Source: Dehalococcoidia bacterium (GTDB lineage Bacteria; Chloroflexota; Dehalococcoidia; GIF9; AB-539-J10). Taken from it: 64,000 nt of DNA. Each line of letters begins with the position of its first letter. The stretch's first letter is position 1. The DNA is taken from contig SKVJ01000007.1 of assembly GCA_007129495.1 (NCBI GenBank), positions 1 to 64,000 on the forward strand, written 5' to 3'. Shown here piece after piece: positions 26,343 to 35,114 of the stretch. The translations under genes and the position numbers were made by a program. The notes beneath the pieces are model-generated. The model did not search any database. It saw nothing but the letters and a program-made list of their open reading frames with translations, and was not told where the DNA came from.

Positions 26343-26621
26343 TTAGCTCGGCTGGCTCGCGCCAACCGCGTTGGCTTGCCTCACCAGGCGGGACTTCAGG
26401 CGCGAGGCCTTATTCCTGTGATACAGACCTTTAGTCACTGCACGGTCCAGCGTCGACACAGCCTTCCCGGTTGCCTTCTGCGCATTATCCGCTTCTCCTG
26501 ACACAACTGATTGCCTGGCCTGTCGCAGTATAGTACGTGTACGCCCCCTGAGGACACGATTGCGTAGCCTCTTTCTCTCTTGCACTCTGGTGGCCTTATC
26601 TACTGACTTGCTCCCTGACAA
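26343..26621 (-). CDS. rpsT: 30S ribosomal protein S20
   Basis: 92 residues, very rich in Lys and Arg and helical throughout, with SAxxRxRQxxxxxxRNRxxR-like spacing (KSVDKATRVQERKRLRNRVLR) and the C-terminal KGLYHRNKASRLKSRLV motif of S20. It binds 16S rRNA early in 30S assembly. The start is TTG at 26621 with AAGGAG six nt away, and it lies 26 nt inside the 3' end of the rel gene. E. coli rpsT also begins with TTG, where the weak start is part of autoregulation. Confidence 0.92.
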   Translation of the reverse strand: MSGSKSVDKATRVQERKRLRNRVLRGRTRTILRQARQSVVSGEADNAQKATGKAVSTLDRAVTKGLYHRNKASRLKSRLVRQANAVGASQPS

Positions 26622-28764
26622 TTGATTCTCCTTTTCTTACCACGTTCATTACACTCCAAAGGGCATTCAACCTGGCCACGAGTTTACTGAGCTGAGACGT
26701 GCTCGTCACCTCGACATCAATATGCAGGCATGCCATTCCACCGTCCCCACGGGTAAAATCCACATCGGTGATGTTGACACCCGCCTCGGCAATAACCGCA
26801 CTGATATCCCGCAACAGAGCAGTCCTGTCCCATGCATCTATCTGGAGTTTAACGGGATAGACTTGTGCGACATCCCCCCAATCCACGGCGACCAGTCGCT
26901 CTTTTTCGGCCTCGTTGACCACATTGATGCAGTCACGACGGTGGACAGTGACTCCGCGACCCTGCGTAATATACCCGATTATCTCCTCACCAGGCAAGGG
27001 ATTGCAGCAGTTAGCCAACCTCGTATACAGGTCGCCCACTCCGAGCACCCGTATGCTTCCGGGACTTACGCGCCTCGGCGCCGACACTTCGATGGACTTC
27101 TCACGGGGCTCGACTTCGGCACTCAGCTTGACCGCGATCTGCGATACCGTGATGTTTCCTCGCCCTACCGCCAGGTACAACTCTTCCGGTTGACTATAGT
27201 CGAGCTTGCTGGCGAGCTTCTCAGCTTTTGGCACTGTGACAGCCAAACGCTTCAAGCCACTCTCAAGCATCTGCCGTCCTGCCTCAACGCTCTGACTGCG
27301 TTCCTGCTTGTTGAACCACTGGCGAACTTTATTCTGCGCGTGCGAGGTTCGCACATACCCCAGTTCAGGATTCAGCCAATCCAGGCTGGGCCCCCGTTCT
27401 GTCTTCGAGGCCACTATCTCAACCACGTCACCATTGTTCAGCGGCTGGTTCAGCTGCACGAGCTTGCCGTTCACCTTTGCGCCGATGCAGCGATATCCCA
27501 AATCAGTGTGAATACGAAATGCGAAGTCAAGCGGTGTCGCTCCCTTCGGCAGGTCCTTGATCTCGCCTTTGGGCGTGTACACGAAGACCTGATCAGTTAG
27601 TACGTCGGTTTTCAGCGATTCGATGAATTCCTCGCTGCCAAGTTCGTCGCGGCGCTCAGCCAGATCCTGCAGCCATGCAATTCGCGGGTCCGTCGATCGA
27701 TCTCGCTGGCCTCCCTCTTTGTAATGCCAGTGCGCTGCGACACCGAACGTGGCGACCTGGTTCATTTCATGCGTTCTGATCTGCACCTCGATGGGAGTCG
27801 TTCCATTACAGAGGACAGTGGTATGTAACGACTGATAGCCGTTGTCCTTCGGATTCGCGATGTAGTCGTTGAACTCCTCGATTATCGGATGCCAGAAATT
27901 GTGCACGGCGCCGAGAGCTTTGTAGCAATCGGCGACAGTGTTCACCAGAATTCGCAGCGCGAAAAGATCGTGGATGTCCCCAACGCTCTTGCCTTGTTCA
28001 GCATATCGTTTGGCTTTGAGGTACGTGCTGTAGATATGCTTGGGACGTCCCAGCACCCGCGCTTCGACCCCCTGCGCATTCAACTCTTCAGTGATAGAGC
28101 GAATGGCCTCGTGCACGAATCCCTCTCGCTCCGCCCGCTTCGTCGCAATTAGTCGAGAGAACCGCCGATATTGCTTCGGTTCGAGATAGCGAAACGCCAG
28201 GTCTTCCAGCTGCCATTTCGTACGGCGAAGGCCCAGACGATGCGCGAGGGGCGCATACACTTCCAGTGTCTGCTGCGCAATGGCCCGGCGCCGGCCAAGC
28301 GGCAATGCACCCAGCGTTCGCATATTGTGCAGCCTATCGGCAAGCTTGATAAGCACGACTCGAAGGTCCTCGGCGGTCGCCATTAACAGCTTGCGAAGGT
28401 TCTCCGCCTGTGACTTCGAGTCAAATTCCTTTTCCTCACTTCGACTTGCCAGGAGCTTGAGCTTGGTCACTCCATCAACAAGTTTCGCTACATCCGCGCC
28501 GAAGCGGGAGGAAATCTCGTCCAGCGATATCTCGCAGTCTTCAACAACATCATGCAGCAATGCTGCGGCAATAGATGGTGCGTCAAGCTGGAATTCAACC
28601 AGGGTCAAGCTTACGTTTAGAGGGTGCTCGAGAAAGGGTTCCCCGGACGCACGAACCTGACCCGCATGTGCCTCGGCAGCAAATGAGTAGGCCGAACGGA
28701 TGAACTCCAGCTTGTCAGGAGGCAGATAGGTGCTGGCCTCCTTAAGCAGCGTCTCAACATCCAT
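26596..28764 (-). CDS. rel: bifunctional (p)ppGpp synthetase/hydrolase (RelA/SpoT, Rel)
   Basis: 722 residues. Domains in order: HD hydrolase (about 20-180; HPLNVSLTL, LLHDVVEDC), synthetase (about 220-340; IHDLFALRI, NPKDNGYQSLHTTV, EVQIRTHEMN), TGS (about 380-440; VYTPKGEIKDLPKGATPLDFAF), zinc-finger/RIS region, and C-terminal ACT (about 645-720). The intact HD residues suggest it can both make and degrade the stringent-response alarmone. The frame opens 25 codons earlier, but TATTAT ends 6 nt before ATG 28764, so that start is chosen and the mRNA is predicted to be leaderless. rpsT follows. Confidence 0.94.
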   Translation of the reverse strand: MDVETLLKEASTYLPPDKLEFIRSAYSFAAEAHAGQVRASGEPFLEHPLNVSLTLVEFQLDAPSIAAALLHDVVEDCEISLDEISSRFGADVAKLVDGVTKLKLLASRSEEKEFDSKSQAENLRKLLMATAEDLRVVLIKLADRLHNMRTLGALPLGRRRAIAQQTLEVYAPLAHRLGLRRTKWQLEDLAFRYLEPKQYRRFSRLIATKRAEREGFVHEAIRSITEELNAQGVEARVLGRPKHIYSTYLKAKRYAEQGKSVGDIHDLFALRILVNTVADCYKALGAVHNFWHPIIEEFNDYIANPKDNGYQSLHTTVLCNGTTPIEVQIRTHEMNQVATFGVAAHWHYKEGGQRDRSTDPRIAWLQDLAERRDELGSEEFIESLKTDVLTDQVFVYTPKGEIKDLPKGATPLDFAFRIHTDLGYRCIGAKVNGKLVQLNQPLNNGDVVEIVASKTERGPSLDWLNPELGYVRTSHAQNKVRQWFNKQERSQSVEAGRQMLESGLKRLAVTVPKAEKLASKLDYSQPEELYLAVGRGNITVSQIAVKLSAEVEPREKSIEVSAPRRVSPGSIRVLGVGDLYTRLANCCNPLPGEEIIGYITQGRGVTVHRRDCINVVNEAEKERLVAVDWGDVAQVYPVKLQIDAWDRTALLRDISAVIAEAGVNITDVDFTRGDGGMACLHIDVEVTSTSQLSKLVARLNALWSVMNVVRKGESIVREQVSR

Positions 28765-28770
28765 GCTGGC

Positions 28771-28799
28771 ATAATAACGCAGCACTACTGGACACGCAA
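28771..28799 (-). promoter_or_regulatory. promoter of rel-rpsT
   Basis: Minus strand TTGCGT (28799-28794), 17-nt spacer, TATTAT (28776-28771), then 6 nt to the ATG. Confidence 0.7.
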
Positions 28800-28874
28800 A
28801 CGAGAGCGTCGCAGACGGAAAAGGCAGGGATGCTATCATCCAGTGCCACGGTTCCCTCGGAGAAAGATTGTCGC

Positions 28875-29597
28875 ATGCTGGAACAACTGGTGGATGGCCT
28901 GAGGTCGCTCGGTTACGACATCACTTCCTCTCAACTGCAGATGTTCGAACTGTACAGAAGTGAACTCTTACGCTGGAATGAGTATTCGAATCTTACCGCC
29001 ATCACAGACCCCGATCAGATTGAAACTCGGCACTTTCTCGATTCGATCACACCGCTTCAATTACTCGATGCCCTCAACTCCTCGGATTACCGCCTGACAA
29101 TTCTGGATGTGGGCTCCGGTGCTGGTTTTCCCGGAATCCCCTTGAAGCTGATCCTTCCCCACTCCCGCCTTGTCATGCTGGAAGCGACGGGCAAGAAGGT
29201 TGCGTTCCTCGTCCATTTGGTAGATCTGCTGCATCTGGATGACACCGAGGTGGTGCAGGAAAGGGCGGAGGTCCTTGCTCATTCCGCATCACACCGAGAG
29301 CATTATAGTCTGGTTGTCGCCCGTGCGGTCGCGCCTCTCCGCACACTGGCTGAGATTTGTCTTCCGTTCACCTCCCTCGGAGGACTTTTCGTCGCCTTCA
29401 AGAAAGGCGATATGACGCAGGAATTGTTCGAAGCGCGCAATGCAGTCAGCCGGCTTGGAGGAGGAGAGTCCCGCATCACCGAAGTACGTCTGCCCCAGTT
29501 GCCCGACCAGCGGTGCCTCGTTTCGATCACGAAGGCTTATCCGTCCCCCAATCGCTATCCTCGACGGATTGGCATCCCCTTCAAGCGTCCGCTGTAA
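28875..29597 (+). CDS. rsmG: 16S rRNA (guanine527-N7)-methyltransferase
   Basis: 240 residues. It methylates G527 of 16S rRNA using S-adenosylmethionine. WNEYSNLTAI near 33-42, the family motif RHFLDSITPLQLL near 53-65, the SAM-binding VGSGAGFPGIPLKL near 77-90 and VVARAVAPL near 146 are all present. The frame is open from 28830, but an extended -10 box TGCTATCAT (28831-28839) predicts a start of transcription near 28846, so ATG 28875 with GGAGAA upstream is used. Divergent from rel. Confidence 0.93.
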   Translation: MLEQLVDGLRSLGYDITSSQLQMFELYRSELLRWNEYSNLTAITDPDQIETRHFLDSITPLQLLDALNSSDYRLTILDVGSGAGFPGIPLKLILPHSRLVMLEATGKKVAFLVHLVDLLHLDDTEVVQERAEVLAHSASHREHYSLVVARAVAPLRTLAEICLPFTSLGGLFVAFKKGDMTQELFEARNAVSRLGGGESRITEVRLPQLPDQRCLVSITKAYPSPNRYPRRIGIPFKRPL

Positions 29598-29703
29598 GGC
29601 ATTGATCGACACGTCCTTCGCCGCCGCGAGAAACCTCAACTTACATCTGAATACCGGTGGTAAATATGTTAGGATACGACCAGCCTGAACAAGGAGTTCA
29701 CGT

Positions 29704-30468
29704 ATGTGCTCAGCGCCATTCTCTCTTGAGGGGAAGGTAGCTCTCATCACTGGCGGCAGCCGCGGTATCGGAAAAGAGACTGCCCTTACATTGGCAGGGG
29801 CTGGCGCGGACGTGGTGGTTGCGGATATCACGTCCGAAGCTGAAGATGTCGCCGGGGAAGTGAGGGCGATGGGCCGCAAGGCACTGGCTGTAATTGTTGA
29901 CGTAACGAACAGCAGGCAAGTCTACGAGTCTGTCGCAACCGCCCAAGGCAAGTTCGAAAGAATCGACATCCTGGTAAACAATGCGGGTACCCATCTGGTC
30001 GAGCGCTTCTCCGAGGGTAGAATGGAAGACTGGGACAGATGTATTCGAGTCAACCTGCTCGGTCACATTACATTCTGCCACGCGGTGATTGATGGCATGA
30101 TCGGACGTCACTATGGCAAGATCGTGAATGTAGCTTCCGATGCGGGAAGAGTTGGCAGCCTGGGGCAGGCCGTGTACGGGGCAGCAAAGGGTGGCATAAT
30201 CGCATTCACACGCAACCTGGCAGTCGAGTTGGCCCGCTACAAGATCAATGTCAATTGCGTGTCTCCCGGGCTCATTGATACCGACATGTGGAACTCGACA
30301 CGCCATGACAAACCTAACCTGGCACACGCCTATGAGAGTACGGTTCTGTGGAAGCGTCTGGGTGAACCGGAGGAGGTCGCCGCTGCAATCCGGTTCCTCG
30401 TCTCAGATGAAGCCGAGTACATAACAGGCCAGACTCTCAGCGTTAATGGTGGAGTGTTCATAGCATAG
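29704..30468 (+). CDS. short-chain dehydrogenase/reductase (FabG-like)
   Basis: 254 residues, classical SDR: cofactor motif TGGSRGIGKE near 17-26, NNAGTHLVE near 90-98, catalytic Ser in VASDAGR near 139 and YGAAK (Tyr-x-x-x-Lys) near 158-162, and a C-terminal GQTLSVNGG. Asp in VVADIT after the second strand points to NAD+ rather than NADP+. First gene of a four-gene acyl-CoA operon (with 3-hydroxyacyl-CoA dehydrogenase, HMG-CoA-synthase-like/DUF35 and thiolase), so it is more likely a hydroxyacyl-CoA or related alcohol dehydrogenase than a fatty-acid synthesis FabG. AAGGAG precedes the ATG. Confidence 0.9.
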   Translation: MCSAPFSLEGKVALITGGSRGIGKETALTLAGAGADVVVADITSEAEDVAGEVRAMGRKALAVIVDVTNSRQVYESVATAQGKFERIDILVNNAGTHLVERFSEGRMEDWDRCIRVNLLGHITFCHAVIDGMIGRHYGKIVNVASDAGRVGSLGQAVYGAAKGGIIAFTRNLAVELARYKINVNCVSPGLIDTDMWNSTRHDKPNLAHAYESTVLWKRLGEPEEVAAAIRFLVSDEAEYITGQTLSVNGGVFIA

Positions 30469-30537
30469 GCCTCGAACGGAACACCACTGCAAACTGTGCG
30501 TTGCTGCTTGAATCAAGAGGTAGGAGGAACAAGTCGC

Positions 30538-31395
30538 ATGGACATCAAGAGCGTTGGAATAGTCGGCTGCGGCTTGATGGGTTCCGGTATCGCGGAGATA
30601 TCAGCCCGTGCAGGTTATGACGTTGTGGTGATGGAGGTAACCGACGAGCTTCTCAAGAAGGGGATGGCGAGAATTGATGCGTCAACCCAGAGGGCCGTGG
30701 ACAGAGGCAAGGCGACTGCTGAGGACCGTTCCACGACTCTTTCCCGCATTACGGGATCGACTCGCTTGGAGGACCTCAGGGACTGCCAGCTTATCATCGA
30801 GGCCGTCCTTGAACAGATGGACGAGAAGAAGAGAGTGTTTGCCGCACTTGATGCCATCTGCCCTCCCGCGACCATCTTCGCAAGCAATACCTCCTCCCTC
30901 TCCATTACCGAGATTGCGGGAGCTACCAATCGGCCTGACAGAGTCCTCGGGCTCCATTTCTTCAGCCCTGTGCCGGTGATGAAGCTCCTCGAGGTAGTCC
31001 GCACAATTATGGCAAGCGACGAGGTCATCGCGGCAGGAGTTGCCTATGGCAAGGCGATAGGGAAGGAAACCGTGGTTTGTAAGGATGCCCCGGGATTCAT
31101 CGTCAATCAGCTGTACCTTCCCTACACTCTCGTGGCCCTGCGCCAATGGGAGCGCGGCCTTGCCACGATGGAGGATATCGACAAGGCGATGACCCTAGGC
31201 CTCAACTACCCGATGGGGCCGTTCACTCTCATGGACTTCGTGGGGCTCGATATCCACTACAACGCGTGCATGGCGATATATGAGGAGACGAAGGATCCCG
31301 CATACTTCCCTCCACCTGTATTGAAGAAGATGCTTCAAGCCGGCCATCTGGGCCGCAAGACAGGCAAGGGGTTTTACGACTACAGCCAGAAATAG
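30538..31395 (+). CDS. 3-hydroxyacyl-CoA (3-hydroxybutyryl-CoA) dehydrogenase
   Basis: 285 residues, the typical length of the free-standing HBDH. N-terminal NAD-binding VGIVGCGLMGSGIAE near 5-19; family signature NPDRVLGLHFFSPVPVMKLLEVV-like segment near 133-153 with the catalytic His in LHFF; C-terminal dimer domain with GFIVNQLYLPY, NYPMGPFTLMDFVGLD and GRKTGKGFYDY. It oxidises L-3-hydroxyacyl-CoA to 3-ketoacyl-CoA, feeding the thiolase three genes along. ATG chosen because AGGAGG lies about 9 nt before it. Confidence 0.94.
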   Translation: MDIKSVGIVGCGLMGSGIAEISARAGYDVVVMEVTDELLKKGMARIDASTQRAVDRGKATAEDRSTTLSRITGSTRLEDLRDCQLIIEAVLEQMDEKKRVFAALDAICPPATIFASNTSSLSITEIAGATNRPDRVLGLHFFSPVPVMKLLEVVRTIMASDEVIAAGVAYGKAIGKETVVCKDAPGFIVNQLYLPYTLVALRQWERGLATMEDIDKAMTLGLNYPMGPFTLMDFVGLDIHYNACMAIYEETKDPAYFPPPVLKKMLQAGHLGRKTGKGFYDYSQK

Positions 31396-31444
31396 AAGTC
31401 CGGCAAGCGATCATCTGAACCGGACGAATTAAGGAGTCAGTGAA

Positions 31445-32860
31445 ATGACAGGAATAGTCTCGTATGCAGCATATCTCCCGCTGTACCGCCTGAATCGCGC
31501 GGAGATCGGACGCGCCTGGGGAACCGGCGGCAAGGGAGAGAAGGCAGTAGCCAGCCACGATGAGGACAGTCTTACGATGGCCGTGTCCGCAGCACAGCAG
31601 TGCCTCCGTGGCATTGATATCGAGTCCGTCGATGGTGTGTACTTCGCGTCCACCACCGCACCTTACAGAGAGAAACAGTCTGCGGCAACTATAGCCGCAG
31701 TACTCAATATGGCAGCCGACGTCTGCACCATAGACTTCGGCGGGTCATTGAGGAGTGGCACCAATGCGCTAAGAGCTGCGATGGATGCGGTGAAGGGTGG
31801 CTCTCTCAAGAAGGTTCTGGTCCTCGCCGCTGACACCCGCCTCGGCCTGCCCAATGGTAGCAATGAGATGGCATATGGCGACGGTGCGGGTGCGCTGCTC
31901 ATAGGTTCCGAAGATGTCGTGGCCTCAATCGACTCGTTGTACACGATTGCGGATGAGATTATCGATGTGTTCAGATCGGATAGGGACCGCTACGTGCGCA
32001 CATGGGAAGCCAGGTTCGTGCGTGACGACGGTCACGGCCGCGTCGTCCCACAGGCAGTGAAAACTGCGCTCGGGAAGGCTGGCCTCGCGGCGTCTGAACT
32101 CGCCAGGATTGTGATGTACTCGCCTGATCAGCGACAGCTTCAGGCTGTTACGAAGTCCATGAAGCTCGATCCTGCAGCAGTGCAGGACACCTTCTACAAT
32201 CAATTTGGAGACACCGGGACGGCACAGGTGTTCATATCCCTGGCAGCTGCGCTGGAACAGGCGAGCAACGGTGACAAGCTGCTGGTGGCATCATATGGTA
32301 ATGGAGCCGATGTACTGCTACTCAGCGCACAATCCGGCATCGCTACCCACAAGCCGGCGCGCGGTATCGACTACTATTTGAACACCAAGCTCATACTCGC
32401 CACGTACGAGAAATACCTCCGCTGGCGCCAGATTATCGAGACCGAGCCTGCCGCCACTGCTCCCATGGAGCAGCCCTCTCCAGTTGCACTATGGCGCGAC
32501 AACAAGAGCGGACTGGATTTGCACGGAGTGAAGTGTCGCAAGTGCGGCACGGCCCAATATCCTGCCCAGCGTGTCTGTATGGAATGTGGATCGAAGGACG
32601 ACTTTGACGACTACGCTTTTGTGGACAAACCAGCAATTCTTGCTACATTTAGCCATGACAGCCTGGGCGCCAGTGCCGATCCTCCTACGACGGTCGCAGC
32701 TGTCGATTTTGAAGGAGGCGGCAGGATCACCTGCGACATGACCGATCGCGATCCGGCCGAAATCAAGATCGGTATGCCGATAGAAATGGTCTTCCGGATC
32801 CTCAGGTACGTTGGAGGATTCTACACATACTGGTGGAAGGCGCGACCAAAGAGGGACTAG
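31445..32860 (+). CDS. HMG-CoA-synthase-like protein fused to DUF35 (Zn ribbon + OB fold)
   Basis: 471 residues. Residues 1-340 follow the HMG-CoA synthase/ketosynthase III thiolase fold (MTGIVSYAAYLPLYRL, GDGAGALLIG near 143, YNQFGDTGTAQVFISLAAAL near 253). Residues 360-471 are a DUF35 unit: CRKC...CMEC zinc ribbon, then an OB domain. Where active HMG-CoA synthases have ACxxGT, this protein has GGSLRSGTNAL (about 98-108), with no Cys. In archaea HMG-CoA synthase, thiolase and DUF35 form one complex; here two of the parts are fused and the thiolase is next door. It may be a C-C bond-forming or -breaking acyl-CoA enzyme, or a structural partner. Substrate unknown. Confidence 0.8.
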   Translation: MTGIVSYAAYLPLYRLNRAEIGRAWGTGGKGEKAVASHDEDSLTMAVSAAQQCLRGIDIESVDGVYFASTTAPYREKQSAATIAAVLNMAADVCTIDFGGSLRSGTNALRAAMDAVKGGSLKKVLVLAADTRLGLPNGSNEMAYGDGAGALLIGSEDVVASIDSLYTIADEIIDVFRSDRDRYVRTWEARFVRDDGHGRVVPQAVKTALGKAGLAASELARIVMYSPDQRQLQAVTKSMKLDPAAVQDTFYNQFGDTGTAQVFISLAAALEQASNGDKLLVASYGNGADVLLLSAQSGIATHKPARGIDYYLNTKLILATYEKYLRWRQIIETEPAATAPMEQPSPVALWRDNKSGLDLHGVKCRKCGTAQYPAQRVCMECGSKDDFDDYAFVDKPAILATFSHDSLGASADPPTTVAAVDFEGGGRITCDMTDRDPAEIKIGMPIEMVFRILRYVGGFYTYWWKARPKRD

Positions 32861-32887
32861 AGACATTATTCGAGAACGAGGTGAAAT

Positions 32888-34078
32888 ATGGACGGAATTA
32901 AGGACAAAGTTGCCATCATCGGAATGGGCTGCTCCAAGTTCGGAGAGAACTGGGAGAAGAGCGCCGATGACATGATAATCGATGCAGTGTACGAAGCATA
33001 CGAGGATGCAGGCGTTGAGTCGAAGGACATTGAAGCGGCCTGGCTCGGAACCTACGTAACCGAATGGACGGGACAGATGCTGTCACGGGCGCTCAAGTTG
33101 GATTATGTACCGGTGACGAGGGTCGAGAACGCGTGTGCCACCGGATCCGATGCACTAAGAAACGCATGCTACGCAGTCGCATCCGGAGCGTGTGATATCG
33201 CGCTCGCGGTTGGTGTCGAGAAGCTGAAGGATTCAGGGTACAGCGGACTTCCGGACTTTGAACTTCACAGGAGACAGCTCAACACCTACCGAAGCCGTAC
33301 GTTCAGCCCTCCGGGCCATTTCGCCATGATGGCGACGAAATACTTCGACCAATATGGTCTCGGTCCCGAAGAGGGCAAGCGAATCATCGGTGAGATTGCA
33401 GTCAAGAACCATTATAACGGAGCTCTCTCCCCCAAGGCCCATTTCCAGTCGGAGACGACGCTCGAGAAAGTCCTTGCCGCACCCATGGTTGCATGGCCTC
33501 TCGGACTGTTCGACTGCTGTGGCGTGAGCGACGGTGCCGCCGCTGCCATTGTGACTCGTGCCGATCTGGCCAGCAAGTTCCGCCCCGATCCCATCTATAT
33601 CAAGGCGCTTCAGATCGCGGTTGGCCCCTACGAAGGCTACATGAGTCCGAAGTACGATTGGGTTCATGTTGAGGAAACGGTCCGTGCCGCTGATAGAGCA
33701 TACGCCGAAGCAGGGGTGAAGAATCCTCGTGAAGAGATAAGCATGGCAGAGGTGCATGATTGCTTCACGATTACCGAACTCGTCATCATGGAGGACCTGA
33801 AGTTCAGTGAACGAGGAAAGGCAGCTGACGACGTGCAGAGTGGCTTCTTCCATTTGGATGGCGGACTCCCGATCAATACGGACGGAGGCCTCAAGTGCTT
33901 CGGCCATCCCATCGGAGCCAGCGGTCTGCGCATGATGTACGAGGTGTACAAGCAATTGCAGCAGAAGGCCGACAAGAGACAGATCAAAGACCCACGACTT
34001 GGTCTTACTCATAACCTTGGTGGCACACCCGCTACATGCAGTGTGAGCGTCATTATCGCGGGCAACGAAAAGGGTTAG
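32888..34078 (+). CDS. thiolase (SCP-x / acetyl-CoA acetyltransferase-like)
   Basis: 396 residues. Nucleophile Cys in VENACATGSDALRNA (near residue 78), HDCFT near 296 and CFGHPIGASGLRM near 337-349 supply the second Cys/His set. It belongs to the SCP-x-like branch used with DUF35 partners, rather than the degradative AtoB branch. With the HMG-CoA-synthase/DUF35 fusion 28 nt upstream it probably forms a hetero-oligomer that cleaves or makes 3-ketoacyl-CoA. GAGGTGA precedes the ATG. Last gene of the operon, followed by a terminator hairpin. Confidence 0.92.
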   Translation: MDGIKDKVAIIGMGCSKFGENWEKSADDMIIDAVYEAYEDAGVESKDIEAAWLGTYVTEWTGQMLSRALKLDYVPVTRVENACATGSDALRNACYAVASGACDIALAVGVEKLKDSGYSGLPDFELHRRQLNTYRSRTFSPPGHFAMMATKYFDQYGLGPEEGKRIIGEIAVKNHYNGALSPKAHFQSETTLEKVLAAPMVAWPLGLFDCCGVSDGAAAAIVTRADLASKFRPDPIYIKALQIAVGPYEGYMSPKYDWVHVEETVRAADRAYAEAGVKNPREEISMAEVHDCFTITELVIMEDLKFSERGKAADDVQSGFFHLDGGLPINTDGGLKCFGHPIGASGLRMMYEVYKQLQQKADKRQIKDPRLGLTHNLGGTPATCSVSVIIAGNEKG

Positions 34079-34139
34079 AGATTCGTTTCCGCCTGTCGCC
34101 ATTGCGACCGGATGGAGAAGTATTGTTCGCTTGAGCGGT

Positions 34140-34169
34140 GGGAAGCCATCGAAACTCGATGGCTTTCCC
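34140..34169 (+). terminator. terminator of the acyl-CoA operon
   Basis: GGGAAGCCATCGA (34140-34152), loop AAC, TCGATGGCTTTCCC (34156-34169): a 13-bp stem with one bulged T. Only a short GTTT follows, so the U tract is weak. Confidence 0.6.
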
Positions 34170-34189
34170 GTTTGGTGTCGCCGATACCT

Positions 34190-34218
34190 TTGCGTCGTAG
34201 CAGAACCTGACTTATAAT
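34190..34218 (+). promoter_or_regulatory. promoter of pdxS
   Basis: TTGCGT (34190-34195), 17-nt spacer, consensus TATAAT (34213-34218), then 6 nt to the ATG. Confidence 0.75.
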
Positions 34219-34224
34219 ATCGTT

Positions 34225-35106
34225 ATGGAGAAGAGCACTTTCCGTACCAAGAGCGGCCTTGCCCAATCTCTCAAGGGTGGGGTGATAATGGATGTCGTGA
34301 CTCCGGATCAGGCACGCGTCGCAGAAGATGCAGGCGCCTGCGCGGTAATGGCACTGGAACGGGTGCCAGCCGACATCCGGGCTGCTGGTGGTGTTGCCCG
34401 AATGGCAGAACCTTCCGTCATCAGTGCTATCATGGAGGCGGTAAGTATACCTGTCATGGCGAAGTGCCGGATCGGACACTTCGTGGAAGCACAGGTGCTT
34501 CAGGCCTTGGGCGTCGACTTTCTGGATGAATCTGAGGTTCTCACTCCCGCCGACGAAAGCTTCCACGTGTGGAAGCATGATTTCGAAGTGCCGTTCGTAT
34601 GCGGATGCCGCGACCTTGGTGAGGCTCTCAGGAGAATCGCCGAGGGTGCCGCTATGATACGTACCAAGGGCGAGGCTGGCACAGGCAATATTGTTGAAGC
34701 GGTTCGTCATATGCGAGCCGTTCAGGACGGTATTCGAAGGGTCACATCGCTTCCCAAGGAAGAATTGGTTTCGGAGGCGAAGCTTATCGGTGCTCCTCTT
34801 CAACTCCTGATCGATCTGCAGGAAACCGGCACCTTGCCGGTCGTCAATTTTGCCGCCGGTGGTGTGGCAACGCCGGCTGATGCGGCCCTTATGATGCAAC
34901 TGGGTGCCGAGGGAGTTTTCGTCGGCTCTGGCATCTTCAAGTCAGGCAATCCTCCGGCCAGAGCCAAGGCGATTGTTGAGGCGGTAACTCACTATCGCGA
35001 TCCTGAAATACTCGCTCGAGTGTCTCGAGGACTGGGAGAGGCCATGCCTGGGCTTGAGATTACGGGCATTCCTCAACAGCAACTCCTCTCCTCGAGAGGC
35101 TGGTAG
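34225..35106 (+). CDS. pdxS: pyridoxal 5'-phosphate synthase, PdxS subunit
   Basis: 293 residues, the usual PdxS length. It builds PLP from ribose 5-phosphate, glyceraldehyde 3-phosphate and ammonia in a 12-mer barrel complex. [20 protein letters not shown] near 13-32 has the catalytic Asp; the ribose-bound Lys is in [10 protein letters not shown] near 77-86; the second Lys is in [18 protein letters not shown] near 143-160; [16 protein letters not shown] and [10 protein letters not shown] close the barrel. PdxT, the glutaminase partner, is normally adjacent but is not here. Predicted leaderless: TATAAT ends 6 nt before the ATG. Confidence 0.96.
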   Translation: MEKSTFRTKSGLAQSLKGGVIMDVVTPDQARVAEDAGACAVMALERVPADIRAAGGVARMAEPSVISAIMEAVSIPVMAKCRIGHFVEAQVLQALGVDFLDESEVLTPADESFHVWKHDFEVPFVCGCRDLGEALRRIAEGAAMIRTKGEAGTGNIVEAVRHMRAVQDGIRRVTSLPKEELVSEAKLIGAPLQLLIDLQETGTLPVVNFAAGGVATPADAALMMQLGAEGVFVGSGIFKSGNPPARAKAIVEAVTHYRDPEILARVSRGLGEAMPGLEITGIPQQQLLSSRGW

Positions 35107-35114
35107 GAAGCTAT

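Noticed and set aside
33233-34102. 289-codon frame antisense to the thiolase
   Set aside because: Shadow frame; no recognisable domain.
34075-34899. 274-codon frame antisense to pdxS
   Set aside because: Shadow of a very conserved gene.
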